From JAGDMS01 sp050015455 (GTDB taxonomy: Bacteria; Desulfobacterota; Binatia; HRBIN30): a DNA stretch of 61,176 bases. The stretch is taken from NCBI GenBank assembly GCA_050015455.1, contig JBEKBJ010000016.1:1-61176 (forward strand). Direction: 5' to 3'. This document shows, in pieces, positions 52,512 to 60,260 of this stretch. The position numbers were made by a program, and so were the translations under genes. Numbering within the stretch: the first letter of the stretch is position 1; every line of letters begins with the position of its first letter. The notes under the pieces are model-generated. The model made no database searches, was not told the DNA's origin, and was given only the letters and a program-made list of their open reading frames with translations.

Positions 52512-53588
52512 GTGATTGAACGATTGATGGTGGCACAAACGTTCCGCGACGTGGTCTGGAACCGTCGCGGAGTGTGCGGCTGGGCGGCGTGGCTGGCACT
52601 GCAGCCGGCAAGCGCGCTGTTTGCGACCGGTGTCGCCTTGCGCAACCTGGCGTACCGCACCGGCGTGCTGCCGGTGCACCGCGCAAGAATCGCCGTGGTC
52701 AGCGTCGGCAACCTCTCGGTGGGCGGCACCGGCAAGACGCCGGTGACGCTGTGGCTGGCGCGCCAGCTCGCATGGCGCGGCGCGCGCGTAGCGATTCTCT
52801 TGCGCGGCTATAGCGGGCGCGCCAGCGGCGTGACCGTAGTATCGCGTGGCGACGGGCCTGAGGCCACGGTCGAAGCCGTCGGTGACGAGGCCGTGATGCT
52901 GGCGAAATGTTTCGGCGGTGTGGTGTTGACCGCGCGGAATCGCATCGAGGGCGTCGTCGCCGCTGAGCAGCTCGGTTGCGATGTCGTTGTCCTCGACGAC
53001 GGCTTCCAGCATCGCGCTCTGGCTCGCGACTTCGACCTAGTATTGGTGTGTGGCGGTGAGACGGCGCTGCTGCCTGCCGGGCCCATGCGCGAGCGCACGA
53101 CCGCATTGCGGCGTGCGGATGCCATCGCGGTCGTGCTCAAGAATGAGGAACAGCCGACGCTGACGCCGCGGGCGGCCAAACCCCTGTTCCTCGTCCGCCT
53201 CGTGCCAACTGCCTTGGTGGAGTCGGAGGCGGGACGCTGGCGTGAGTTGCCGATCGGGTTTCTTTCCGGACGGCATATCGCCGCAGTGGCCGCCGTCGCA
53301 GATCCGAGCTCGTTCTACACCGAGCTGCGCCTGTGGGAGGCGCAGCTCGAAGAGATCTTCGAATTTCCCGATCACCATCTGTACACGCGGTTGGATTGGC
53401 GGCGGATCTCGCGCGGCGCACGAGATCTGGAATTGATTGTGACCACCGAAAAGGATCTGGTAAAGCTGGAGCAGTTTCCGTTCCCACGGGGGAAACTGCT
53501 GGCCCTTCGTATTGCACCGCAGATCGACAACGCGGATGCTTTGATCCATATGGTCATGCAACACGCCGGCCTGTCGCAAGCCGCGTGA
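52512..53588 (+). CDS. lpxK: Tetraacyldisaccharide 4'-kinase
   Basis: 358 residues from a GTG at 52512 (ATG at 52527 possible). P-loop VVSVGNLSVGGTGKTPVTLW, LLRGYSGRA, GDEAVMLAK, VVLDDGFQHRAL and VTTEKDLVKLEQF are LpxK-typical. Phosphorylates lipid A at the 4' position; inner-membrane associated. Confidence 0.95.
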   Translation: MIERLMVAQTFRDVVWNRRGVCGWAAWLALQPASALFATGVALRNLAYRTGVLPVHRARIAVVSVGNLSVGGTGKTPVTLWLARQLAWRGARVAILLRGYSGRASGVTVVSRGDGPEATVEAVGDEAVMLAKCFGGVVLTARNRIEGVVAAEQLGCDVVVLDDGFQHRALARDFDLVLVCGGETALLPAGPMRERTTALRRADAIAVVLKNEEQPTLTPRAAKPLFLVRLVPTALVESEAGRWRELPIGFLSGRHIAAVAAVADPSSFYTELRLWEAQLEEIFEFPDHHLYTRLDWRRISRGARDLELIVTTEKDLVKLEQFPFPRGKLLALRIAPQIDNADALIHMVMQHAGLSQAA

Positions 53589-53604
53589 ATCGAGGAGGAC
53601 GTTG

Positions 53605-53772
53605 ATGGCAATCAATCCGGAGCTCCTGGAGATTCTCGCCTGTCCGAAGTGCAAAGGCGACGTGCATCTGACCGCGAAGGAGGACGGTCTCATCTGCAAC
53701 AGCTGCAAGTTGCTGTACCCGATCAAGGATGACATCCCGGTCATGTTGATCGACGAGGCCATTCCGGTCTGA
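53605..53772 (+). CDS. Trm112/YcaR-family zinc-binding protein
   Basis: 55 residues, ATG at 53605 with GAGGA 6-10 nt upstream. LEILACPKCKGDVHL and ICNSCKLLYPIKDDIPVML give the two CxxC pairs and closing motif of Trm112 proteins. In Gram-negatives the gene typically follows lpxK, as here. In other organisms Trm112 activates methyltransferases; its bacterial partner is unclear. Confidence 0.92.
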   Translation: MAINPELLEILACPKCKGDVHLTAKEDGLICNSCKLLYPIKDDIPVMLIDEAIPV

Positions 53773-53846
53773 CGGTTCGCGACGGCCGCCAGAAGATGAG
53801 GTTTCAGGGTAAGCGGAAAGGGCATTGTGGAGATCGAAGACTCGAG

Positions 53847-53890
53847 CGCTCGCCCTGAGCCGCCGTCTTTTGGGCGTCGTCTCGAAGGGC
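53847..53890. repeat. Dispersed palindromic element, single arm (copy 3)
   Basis: CGCTCGCCCTGAGCCGCCGT, then CTTTTGGGCGTCGTCTCGAAGGGC: same family as the arms at 5264-5310 and 17488-17537. It occupies the gap between trm112 and the glycosyltransferase. Confidence 0.7.
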
Positions 53891-53927
53891 GATAGCGTAG
53901 AGAAAAGGCTGCCCTGGGGACAAGCCC

Positions 53928-54989
53928 ATGCGCTTTCTGGTTGCACAAACCAGTTTTCTTGGTGACGTGGTGTTGAGCACCCCGGTGTTCACGGCGCTGC
54001 GGCGCCACTACCCGGACGCAAGCATTGCCGCGCTGGTGCGCCCGGACGCGGCGGAGATTCTGGAGGGCCATCCGGATGTCGATGCGATCATCACGGATGA
54101 CAAACGCGGGGGCGAGCGGGGGCTCGGCAGTTGGCGTGTGGTGCGCAAGCTGCGGCGTACTTACTTCGATGTCGTGCTGGCGCTGCACAAGTCGTTTCGC
54201 ACCGCCTGGATCTTGGCGGCGGCGGGTATCGAGCAGCGCATCGGCTTTCGTCAGAGCGCCGGTTGGTTTCTCTACCATCGCCGCGTACAGCGTGACCCTA
54301 CGCGGCATGAGGTCGAGCGCAATCTTTCGATCCTGGCCGGCCTCGGTCTCGACCCGTCGGCGGTCGCGGTGCGGCCGTTCGTCCCTCGCCGTGACGAGGC
54401 CGTGCTCCGTTTTCGTGCTGCGCTGCGCGCCCGCAACTTGGATCCGGAAAGCCCGGTGATCTCCGTGGCGCCCGGCTCGACATGGGCCACCAAGCGCTGG
54501 ACGGTCGAAGGCTACGCGGCCCTGCTGATCGGGCTGCAACGCGAGCTGGACACTATCCCGGTTTTGCTCGGCGCGCGTGGCGACGCGCCCTACGCCGAGG
54601 CCATCGTCCGGGCCGCCGGTGTCGGCATCAACCTGGTGGGGGAGACCGATTTGCGCATGCTGGTCGCGGCCATCGACCAGAGCGCGGTACTGGTGGCCAA
54701 CGACAGTGCGGCGGTGCACATTGCGGTGGCACGGGGCACGCCGATAGTGGTGATTTTCGGTCCAACGGTGCCGCAGCAGGGGTTTGCTCCCTATACCAAC
54801 CACGCCCGCATCGTGGAGCGGCAGTTGTCCTGCAGGCCGTGCGGCCGACACGGTAGCACGCGTTGCCCGATCGGTACCCACGCCTGTATGCGGGAGATCA
54901 GCGCGGCTCAGGTGCAAGATGCGGTTCTGCAGCTGTTGCCTGGCTCGATCCGGGCATCGGTGCCGCAGCCGGCCCCGCTGTTGCACTGA
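53928..54989 (+). CDS. waaF: Glycosyltransferase family 9, lipopolysaccharide heptosyltransferase II-like
   Basis: 353 residues. MRFLVAQTSFLGDVVLSTPV is the GT9 start, with RHEVERNLSIL, SVAPGSTWATKRWTVEGYAA, LVANDSAAVHIAVARGTPIV and VIFGPTVPQQGFAPY. Transfers heptose (or a related sugar) to the LPS inner core. Exact sugar not provable from sequence; WaaF is the closest description. Confidence 0.88.
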   Translation: MRFLVAQTSFLGDVVLSTPVFTALRRHYPDASIAALVRPDAAEILEGHPDVDAIITDDKRGGERGLGSWRVVRKLRRTYFDVVLALHKSFRTAWILAAAGIEQRIGFRQSAGWFLYHRRVQRDPTRHEVERNLSILAGLGLDPSAVAVRPFVPRRDEAVLRFRAALRARNLDPESPVISVAPGSTWATKRWTVEGYAALLIGLQRELDTIPVLLGARGDAPYAEAIVRAAGVGINLVGETDLRMLVAAIDQSAVLVANDSAAVHIAVARGTPIVVIFGPTVPQQGFAPYTNHARIVERQLSCRPCGRHGSTRCPIGTHACMREISAAQVQDAVLQLLPGSIRASVPQPAPLLH

Positions 54990-55053
54990 GGGCGTGATTC
55001 GGTGCGATCATTCCACCGCGTTGAGAGCGCGTGCGCGCCCCGCGCGGTCAGTG

Positions 55054-55086
55054 CCCTTTCCTTCCAGGAGACGGCGAGGGTGAGGT
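55054..55086. repeat. CCCTTTCC...GGCGAGGGTGAGG repeat carrying the kdkA ribosome binding site
   Basis: CCCTTTCCTTCCAGGAGACG followed by GCGAGGGTGAGG is a degenerate copy of the widespread CCCTCTCC...GGAGAGGGNGAGGGTGAGG repeat. Its end supplies the purine-rich ribosome binding site of kdkA. Confidence 0.55.
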
Positions 55087-55087
55087 G

Positions 55088-55828
55088 ATGACCTGCGTGA
55101 TCATTCCGCCTGGTTTTGAGCGCGTGCGAACGCGGCGCACGCTGATCGTGGTACGCTCCGAGGGCCGTGAGTGGCTGGTACCGCTGCTGGCGGCGGCGGC
55201 CCGTGGCCAGACGGCGGCGCAGGAGGTGGGCGGCCTCAGCAGCGGCCGCGGTGGCGCGGTCCTGGTTCGAGCTCATGGCCATGCAGTGGTGCTGCGGCCG
55301 TGCCGTCGCGGCGGGCTTCCGGCGCGGCTGCTGCACGCGACCTACTTCGACTGGAGCCTACGCCCGCTGCGCGAACTCTACAGGCTCGAGCACTTGCGGC
55401 TCAAGGGGGTTCCTGTGGCCGAGCCGCTCGGCGCCTGCGTGCGCTGGCTGATGCCGGGCTGCTACCGCGGATGGATCGTGACGCGATACGTTCCCAGGGC
55501 GTGCACCATGTGGGAATGGGCTGCGACCGCTCCGACGGACGATGACCGCGCCGCCGTGTGGCGTCAGGTCGGCGCCGCCATTCGGCAGCTGCACCGTGCC
55601 GGGGGCCGGCACCCGGACCTGAACCTCCACAACATCCTGCTGTATCCGGCGGCGGGGTCGCTGCGCGCCTTGTTCGTCGATTTCGATCAGCCGCGGTTGT
55701 CGGTGCGGTTCCGCAACCCCGCGGGTGACCTGGCGCGGCTGCGGCGCTCGGCGCGCAAGCTGGATCCGGACAGCAGGCTAATCACCACTGGTGATATCGA
55801 GCACCTGCTAAAGGCCTACCGCGAATGA
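55088..55828 (+). CDS. kdkA: Kdo/LPS core kinase family protein
   Basis: 246 residues from the ATG at 55088. RPCRRGGLPARLLHATYFDW, RPLRELYRLEHLRLKGVPVA, a catalytic-loop-like GGRHPDLNLHNILLYP (HxDLNxxNIL) and FVDFDQPRL (metal-binding DFD) match KdkA/InaA-type atypical kinases. Would phosphorylate Kdo or core sugar. Lies between two GT9 genes; ATGA overlap with the second. Confidence 0.85.
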   Translation: MTCVIIPPGFERVRTRRTLIVVRSEGREWLVPLLAAAARGQTAAQEVGGLSSGRGGAVLVRAHGHAVVLRPCRRGGLPARLLHATYFDWSLRPLRELYRLEHLRLKGVPVAEPLGACVRWLMPGCYRGWIVTRYVPRACTMWEWAATAPTDDDRAAVWRQVGAAIRQLHRAGGRHPDLNLHNILLYPAAGSLRALFVDFDQPRLSVRFRNPAGDLARLRRSARKLDPDSRLITTGDIEHLLKAYRE

Positions 55829-56892
55829 TTAGGACGGCAGGCAAGATTCTTTCCCCTCTTCCTCCGGGAAAGGGGTGGGGTGGGGCGCCGGTTGTCGCGC
55901 GCCGCATCCTCATCGTGCTGCTCGGGTCGATCGGCGATGTTACCCTAGCGTTGCCACTGGTGAACCGGCTGCGGCGCGGCTATCCGCAGGCGCATATCAT
56001 TTGGGCCGTGGAGCCGCTTTCCGCGCCGCTGCTAGTGCACCATCCTGCGGTCGACGAGACGCTCATGTTCGACCGGCCGCACGGCGTTCCCGCGTTTCTG
56101 CGTTTTTTGCGCCAGGTCCGTGCCGCCCGCGCTGACTTGACACTGGATTTGCAGCGGCATCTCAAGAGCGGGATCGTGAGCCGGGCCTCGAACGCACCCC
56201 TGCGCTTGGGATTCCATCGGCGGAACGCGCGTGAGGGTAATTGGTTGTTCAACACGCACCGGCTCGACCCGATGCCGCACCTCACTCCAAAGCTGCAGCA
56301 GTTCCTGCGCTTCGCCGACTGGCTCGGTGTAGAGGAGGTGCCGGTCACGTTTGAGCTACGCGTCACAGATGCGGAAGAGCGTCGGGTCCAGGAGCTGCTC
56401 GCCGGTGTGCCGGCGCCGTTTGTTGCGGCAATCGTCGGTGCGAGCTGGGAAAGCAAGCTGTGGTTTCCGGACCGTATGGCCGCCGTCAGCGACGCGCTAA
56501 CGGGGCGAGGCGTGGGTGTGGTGTTGCTCGGGGGGTCGGCCGACGCGCAGTTCGCCCGGGCCGTTGTCGCGGCGGCGCGTATGCCCGTACTCAACCTCAC
56601 CGGCCGCATCAGTCTGCGGCATGTGATCGGGATTCTGCAGCGCGCCCGTGCGGCCTTCGGCCCGGACACCGGCCCGATGCATATCGCTGCGGCGGTAGGC
56701 ACGCCGGTGATTTCATTGTGGGGCGCAACTAGCCCGGTGCGCTCGGCACCTTGGGGTAGCGAGTCAAGGGTCATCACCGGCACCGCTGTGTGCAGTCCCT
56801 GCTACCGGCGGCACTGTCCGATTGAGCGGCTGTGCATGCAATCGATCAGCGTCGAAGCCGTGGTCGCAAGCGTGGCGGCCGCTTTGGTGTGA
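55825..56892 (+). CDS. waaC: Glycosyltransferase family 9, heptosyltransferase I-like
   Basis: 355 residues from the ATG at 55825. The family start ARRILIVLLGSIGDVTLALP comes only after about 25 extra residues (ILSPLPPGKGWGGAP), which are repeat DNA translated in frame. Further motifs: LDLQRHLKSGIVSRAS, IVGASWESKLWFPDRMAAVS, FGPDTGPMHIAAAVGTPVIS and LWGATSP. Cys-rich end CSPCYRRHCPIERLCM is typical of GT9. Inner-core assembly. Confidence 0.86.
   Translation: MIRTAGKILSPLPPGKGWGGAPVVARRILIVLLGSIGDVTLALPLVNRLRRGYPQAHIIWAVEPLSAPLLVHHPAVDETLMFDRPHGVPAFLRFLRQVRAARADLTLDLQRHLKSGIVSRASNAPLRLGFHRRNAREGNWLFNTHRLDPMPHLTPKLQQFLRFADWLGVEEVPVTFELRVTDAEERRVQELLAGVPAPFVAAIVGASWESKLWFPDRMAAVSDALTGRGVGVVLLGGSADAQFARAVVAAARMPVLNLTGRISLRHVIGILQRARAAFGPDTGPMHIAAAVGTPVISLWGATSPVRSAPWGSESRVITGTAVCSPCYRRHCPIERLCMQSISVEAVVASVAAALV
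55851..55886. repeat. CCCTCTTCC...GGGAAAGGGG repeat inserted in frame at the start of a GT9 gene
   Basis: TTCCCCTCTTCCTCCGGGAA, then AGGGGTGGGGTGGGG, is a copy of the CCCTCTCCCTCCGGGAGAGGG-type palindromic repeat. It sits between the coupled start codon and the conserved N terminus of the glycosyltransferase. Confidence 0.65.
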
Positions 56893-57052
56893 CAGGCTTG
56901 GTTTCGAACTGGCTCAAATCCAGGGTTGCACTCATCACGTCGCGGAGCCCCCCGCACTCCGACACACCGTCTCGACCGCCCTAGTCTGCTCCTGCTGCAG
57001 GCCCTCGATGGCAGCGCGCGGGAGACGTATCAACCGCAGCGATTCCCACTGC

Positions 57053-57342
57053 TCAGCGTTGAGGCCGCAGCCGGCAACCGGCACATACGCGTCCTCGCTC
57101 GCTTGCCACAGCCAAGTGGCTGACCTCGTTGCGTGCGCCGACGGTGATCTGCTCCGGGCCCAGGCAGGACGCCACCATTGCGGCGGCCACCACCTCCATC
57201 TTGCCGATCATGTCGGGAGTGGACCACACCGCGGGCATGCTACGGTTTCAGGATAGTTGTGGACGAACACCACGGCGGCGGTGATGTCATCTGTCACCGT
57301 GTACTGCCGCTCATCCGAAAGCCCCACTTGCATCTCTGCCAT
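57053..57342 (-). pseudogene. Frameshifted FlK-like thioesterase (hotdog) remnant
   Basis: Frame 1 from 57342 reads MAEMQVGLSDERQYTVTDDI, then TAAVVFVHNYPETVA. A shift near 57235 continues as WSTPDMIGKMEVVAAAMVAS, then CLGPEQITVGARNEVSHLAVAS. The pair reproduces the thioesterase pattern VGLxxExxxTVTxxxTA...ATPxMIxxME...LxxGxxTVGxxVxVxHLAAT of FlK-like proteins. The C-terminal third is degraded. The rest of 56893-57408 shows no gene. Confidence 0.6.
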
Positions 57343-57408
57343 GCCGGACTCCACATCCCGATTCGTTGACGAAGAGAAAGATGAAGTAGATCGGTACACC
57401 TCTGCGAC

Positions 57409-58830
57409 TCACTCCGACTCCAGCTGCTGCGCCGTGGCTTTCTCCAGTGCTGCGACGGTGGTCTTGTAATTGTAGAGCGCCTGCACGTGGCTGGCTTCGG
57501 CAGTGGTCAGCGAAGCTTGGGCGTCGGTCAGCTCGATAATGTTACCCACTCCCGTTATGTACCGGCCCTCCCCCAGATCGAGGTTCTCCCGCGCTTCCCG
57601 CAGCGCCGTTTCCGACACGCGGATGCTCTCGGCCGCTTGCTCGAGATTGAGGACGTCCTGGCGGACCTCGAGGGCGATGTTCTGCCGCAGTACGTCTTCG
57701 TTGTACTTGAGGTTCGACAGGTTGGCTTCCTGCTCGCCGATCTGCGCCGTCGTCAGTCCGCCATTGAACAGGCTGACATTGACGGTGGCGCCAAAGTCCC
57801 ACAAGTCTTGCCGCGGATAATCGTTGCCCTGCCAACCGTAGTCGCCTTGAGCCTTCACCGACGGCAGATAGTTCTTCTGCAGGGAGGCGATCTGTTCGTT
57901 GGTGGCAAGCTCCTGGGCCCGAATGCTCTGGATCTCCGGGCGCTTGTCATAGGCCGAGGCCAACGCCTCATCCTCAGTGACGCTGACCTGATGCACATCG
58001 AAATTGTCGACGATGTCGAAGTCGAGCGGCCCGGTCAGGCCGAGCGCATTGCGCAAGGTCTCGCGCGCCACCGCGACGTTGTTGCGCGCCGTGACCTGAT
58101 TGAGCTGGGCGTTCGCCAGCTGCACCTGGGCTTGCGTGACGTCGAACTTGGGGGCCAGCCCGACGTTGAAGCGGCCCTGCGCCTGCTCGAGATGTTTTTC
58201 ATTCTGGCGCACAGTCTCGTCCGCCACGGTCAACAGCCGCCGCGTGGCCAGCACGTTGAAGTACGCCTGCTTGACATTGAGGACCACGACCTCGCGCTGC
58301 GTTGTACGGTCCGCCTGCAGCGACTGCTCGGCGGCTTGTGCCGACCGGATCGAGTTCAGGTTTTGGCCGAAGTCAAACAGCACCTGCGTGAGGGTGCCTT
58401 GGGCCGTGTGCAGATTGAATGTCCTGGAGACCCCCGCCAGGCCCGCCTGCGCCGTCACCGGATTGGTCTTCTCTCGGATCGGGTTGTAATACGCACTGAG
58501 CTGTGGGAGGTAATTTGAGACTGCCTGGTGCACGCGCTGCTTGCCGGCCTCCACTGACGCCGTCGCGGCTTTCAAGCTGGGATGCTGCTCCACCGCGATG
58601 GTGATGCATTCTGCCAGCGTCTTTTTCGCCTGAGGATAAGTTGGTCCAGCGGGTGCTGGCGGAGGTGCTGGGACGGTGGCGGAGGGTGAGCTGGGTGCTC
58701 GATGCCGACCTGCGTGGGTTTTTCGAGGCCATCGACCACGAGTCGTTGGTTGCGCCGTCGGCTGCGTCTCTTGTGCAACCGCCGCCATCGCACAAAGGCC
58801 CGTGAGCAGGGCCAGGATTGCCACTCGCAT
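57409..58830 (-). CDS. TolC family outer membrane efflux protein
   Basis: 473 residues from the ATG at 58830, with GAGGAG 7 nt upstream. Signal peptide MRVAILALLTGLCAMAAVAQ, a Pro/Arg-rich segment (about 25-70), then two OEP repeats (KKTLAECITIAVEQHPSLKA; ALASAYDKRPEIQSIRAQEL) with long helices (LFDFGQNLNSIRSAQAAEQS; RQDVLNLEQAAESIRVSETA). Forms the outer-membrane channel of a tripartite pump. No inner-membrane pump gene lies in the window downstream. Promoter and operator upstream are unusually clear. Confidence 0.92.
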   Translation of the reverse strand: MRVAILALLTGLCAMAAVAQETQPTAQPTTRGRWPRKTHAGRHRAPSSPSATVPAPPPAPAGPTYPQAKKTLAECITIAVEQHPSLKAATASVEAGKQRVHQAVSNYLPQLSAYYNPIREKTNPVTAQAGLAGVSRTFNLHTAQGTLTQVLFDFGQNLNSIRSAQAAEQSLQADRTTQREVVVLNVKQAYFNVLATRRLLTVADETVRQNEKHLEQAQGRFNVGLAPKFDVTQAQVQLANAQLNQVTARNNVAVARETLRNALGLTGPLDFDIVDNFDVHQVSVTEDEALASAYDKRPEIQSIRAQELATNEQIASLQKNYLPSVKAQGDYGWQGNDYPRQDLWDFGATVNVSLFNGGLTTAQIGEQEANLSNLKYNEDVLRQNIALEVRQDVLNLEQAAESIRVSETALREARENLDLGEGRYITGVGNIIELTDAQASLTTAEASHVQALYNYKTTVAALEKATAQQLESE

Positions 58831-58953
58831 TCACCGTCTCCTCTTTCCGCCGTTCTGGCCCGGCATGCGAGCCGGTTCGACTGTCGCCCCGCCCCCAACA
58901 CGTCAATCACAGCAGCGATCAAAGGCTTGGAAACGGGGGAAGGCATTTTCGGA

Positions 58954-58999
58954 ACTGACTGGTCAGTCGCTAATTAAGGGCACACCGCGGTTTTGTCAA
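58954..58999 (-). promoter_or_regulatory. tolC promoter with TetR/AcrR-type operator
   Basis: Minus strand: -35 TTGACA (58999-58994), 17-nt spacer, -10 TAATTA (58976-58971). The inverted repeat ACTGAC-NN-GTCAGT (58954-58967) covers the expected transcription start. Such ACTGACTGGTCAGT palindromes are typical TetR-family operators. A repressor bound there would block initiation. No TetR gene is seen in the window. Confidence 0.75.
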
Positions 59000-59110
59000 T
59001 CGGCGTTGCCGCAGTATCGTCGCAGGGCGTGCCACCTGCCGCCGGCGCCGGCAGGACTTGACCGCCGCAGGCGCTGTGGACTGCCCTCCTCGCATGCGTG
59101 GAGAAAGCGG

Positions 59111-59407
59111 CTACAGCTTTTCTTGCACGCTGCGGACTTTCGCGTCCATGCTCTGCACGCGATCGGTGCGGGTGCCGATTTTCAGCGTGGTGCTGATGCG
59201 CGGCGCTCCCATCTCGTGCACCACGTCGTGACAGCGCCGGATCGCAGCGAACACCGCATCCCACTCGCCTTCGATGTTGGTGCCGTAGGCGTGCAATCGG
59301 GTCTCCAGCCCGGCTTCCTTCAGCACTCGCTCGCACGCGGCGATGTACGGCGACAACGAGACGCCCACTCCCAACGGCACGAGACAGAGATCGGCAATGA
59401 CTTTCAT
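59111..59407 (-). CDS. MTH1187 family (DUF77/YkoF-like) thiamine-binding protein
   Basis: 98 residues. MKVIADLCLVPLGVGVSLSP, HAYGTNIEGEWDAVFAAIRR and CHDVVHEMGAPRISTTLKIG, then TRTDR, are conserved in this ferredoxin-like fold family, members of which bind thiamine-related ligands. Single gene, about 140 bases upstream of the tolC promoter. Confidence 0.88.
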   Translation of the reverse strand: MKVIADLCLVPLGVGVSLSPYIAACERVLKEAGLETRLHAYGTNIEGEWDAVFAAIRRCHDVVHEMGAPRISTTLKIGTRTDRVQSMDAKVRSVQEKL

Positions 59408-59741
59408 CTTACACTACTTCGCTCGACGATACTGATCGTGTCCGCTGGCCGCGTCAATCTTCACTCCTGGCCGCCGACACGTTCTCGCGATCGCTTTCCC
59501 TGACGATTTTCGTTAAACCTACCCGCGTCCATGGCTGGCAAGAGGTGCATTCGCGAGCTTGTGCCTGCGAACCAAAGCAAGGCCTACGAGGTCTTCAAGA
59601 GCGTCAGCCAGGACATCCTTTTGGCACTCGTGGAGGTGTCGAGGGCTTGCTGCCAACCAGCACCTACACGCCGGTCAAGAGGGGTTTGTAACCGGTTTGT
59701 AACCGGTTCGTACCGAGTCCACCTGCGCAAAGGTTCCATCA
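59408..59741. other. Intergenic region with a short direct repeat
   Basis: About 330 bases without a credible gene. Contains GTTTGTAACCG twice in tandem (59684-59705), plus a shortened third copy. Could be an operator or a slippage product. Confidence 0.45.
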
Positions 59742-60203
59742 ATGGAAAATGACACCAAAGCAGATATCGGCGACGTTGTAAAAAGCTGGATCAGCGGTTT
59801 CGATGGCGCCATGGATTTCCGCTACGTCAGTGCCTCAGGCGACGAGGTCGTGATCGAGTACGACGTGAACGAGAAGCATTTGCAGCCATACGGGATCGTC
59901 CACGGCGGCGTGCACTGCGGCGCGATCGAGGCTGCGTGCTCGACCGGCGCGAGCATCGGGGCCATGGCGCGGGGGCAAGCCGTCGTTGGCGTTGAGAATC
60001 ACACCAGCTTCATTCGTGCTGTGCGCGCTGGGCGCGTCCGGGTGACCGCGACTCCGCTGAGCCGCGGCCGCCGTTCACAGGTTTGGGAGGCGACGGCACG
60101 GAACGAAGCGGGGCAGATCGTTTCCAGCGGGCGTGTGCGCCTGCTCTGCCTGGATGCGGGCAGCGATCTCGCCGGCGAAAAGGTCGCGAGGCGACAGCGG
60201 TGA
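59742..60203 (+). CDS. PaaI-family (hotdog) acyl-CoA thioesterase
   Basis: 153 residues. KHLQPYGIVHGGVHCGAIEA is the PaaI/4HBT-II catalytic segment (HGG followed by an acid), then VGVENHTSFIRAVRAGRVRV, TATPLSRGRRSQVWEATARN and SSGRVRLLCLD. Hydrolyses acyl-CoA thioesters; substrate unknown. Only plus-strand gene of this end region. Confidence 0.9.
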   Translation: MENDTKADIGDVVKSWISGFDGAMDFRYVSASGDEVVIEYDVNEKHLQPYGIVHGGVHCGAIEAACSTGASIGAMARGQAVVGVENHTSFIRAVRAGRVRVTATPLSRGRRSQVWEATARNEAGQIVSSGRVRLLCLDAGSDLAGEKVARRQR

Positions 60204-60260
60204 CGGCATCAGTGAGGTGGTGCGCCGGTGGGTTTCATGCGACCGGCCCAGTGGTGTCCC

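Noticed and set aside
53037..54986. Minus-strand frame of 649 codons opposite lpxK and the glycosyltransferase
   Set aside because: Runs through recognised genes and repeat DNA; no domain or signal.
57487..58518. Plus-strand frame of 343 codons opposite tolC
   Set aside because: Complement of a well-supported TolC-family gene; Arg/Leu/Val-rich without motifs.
59531..59752. Small plus-strand frame before the PaaI-like thioesterase
   Set aside because: No family similarity, contains the GTTTGTAACCG direct repeat, and overlaps the true start of the next gene.
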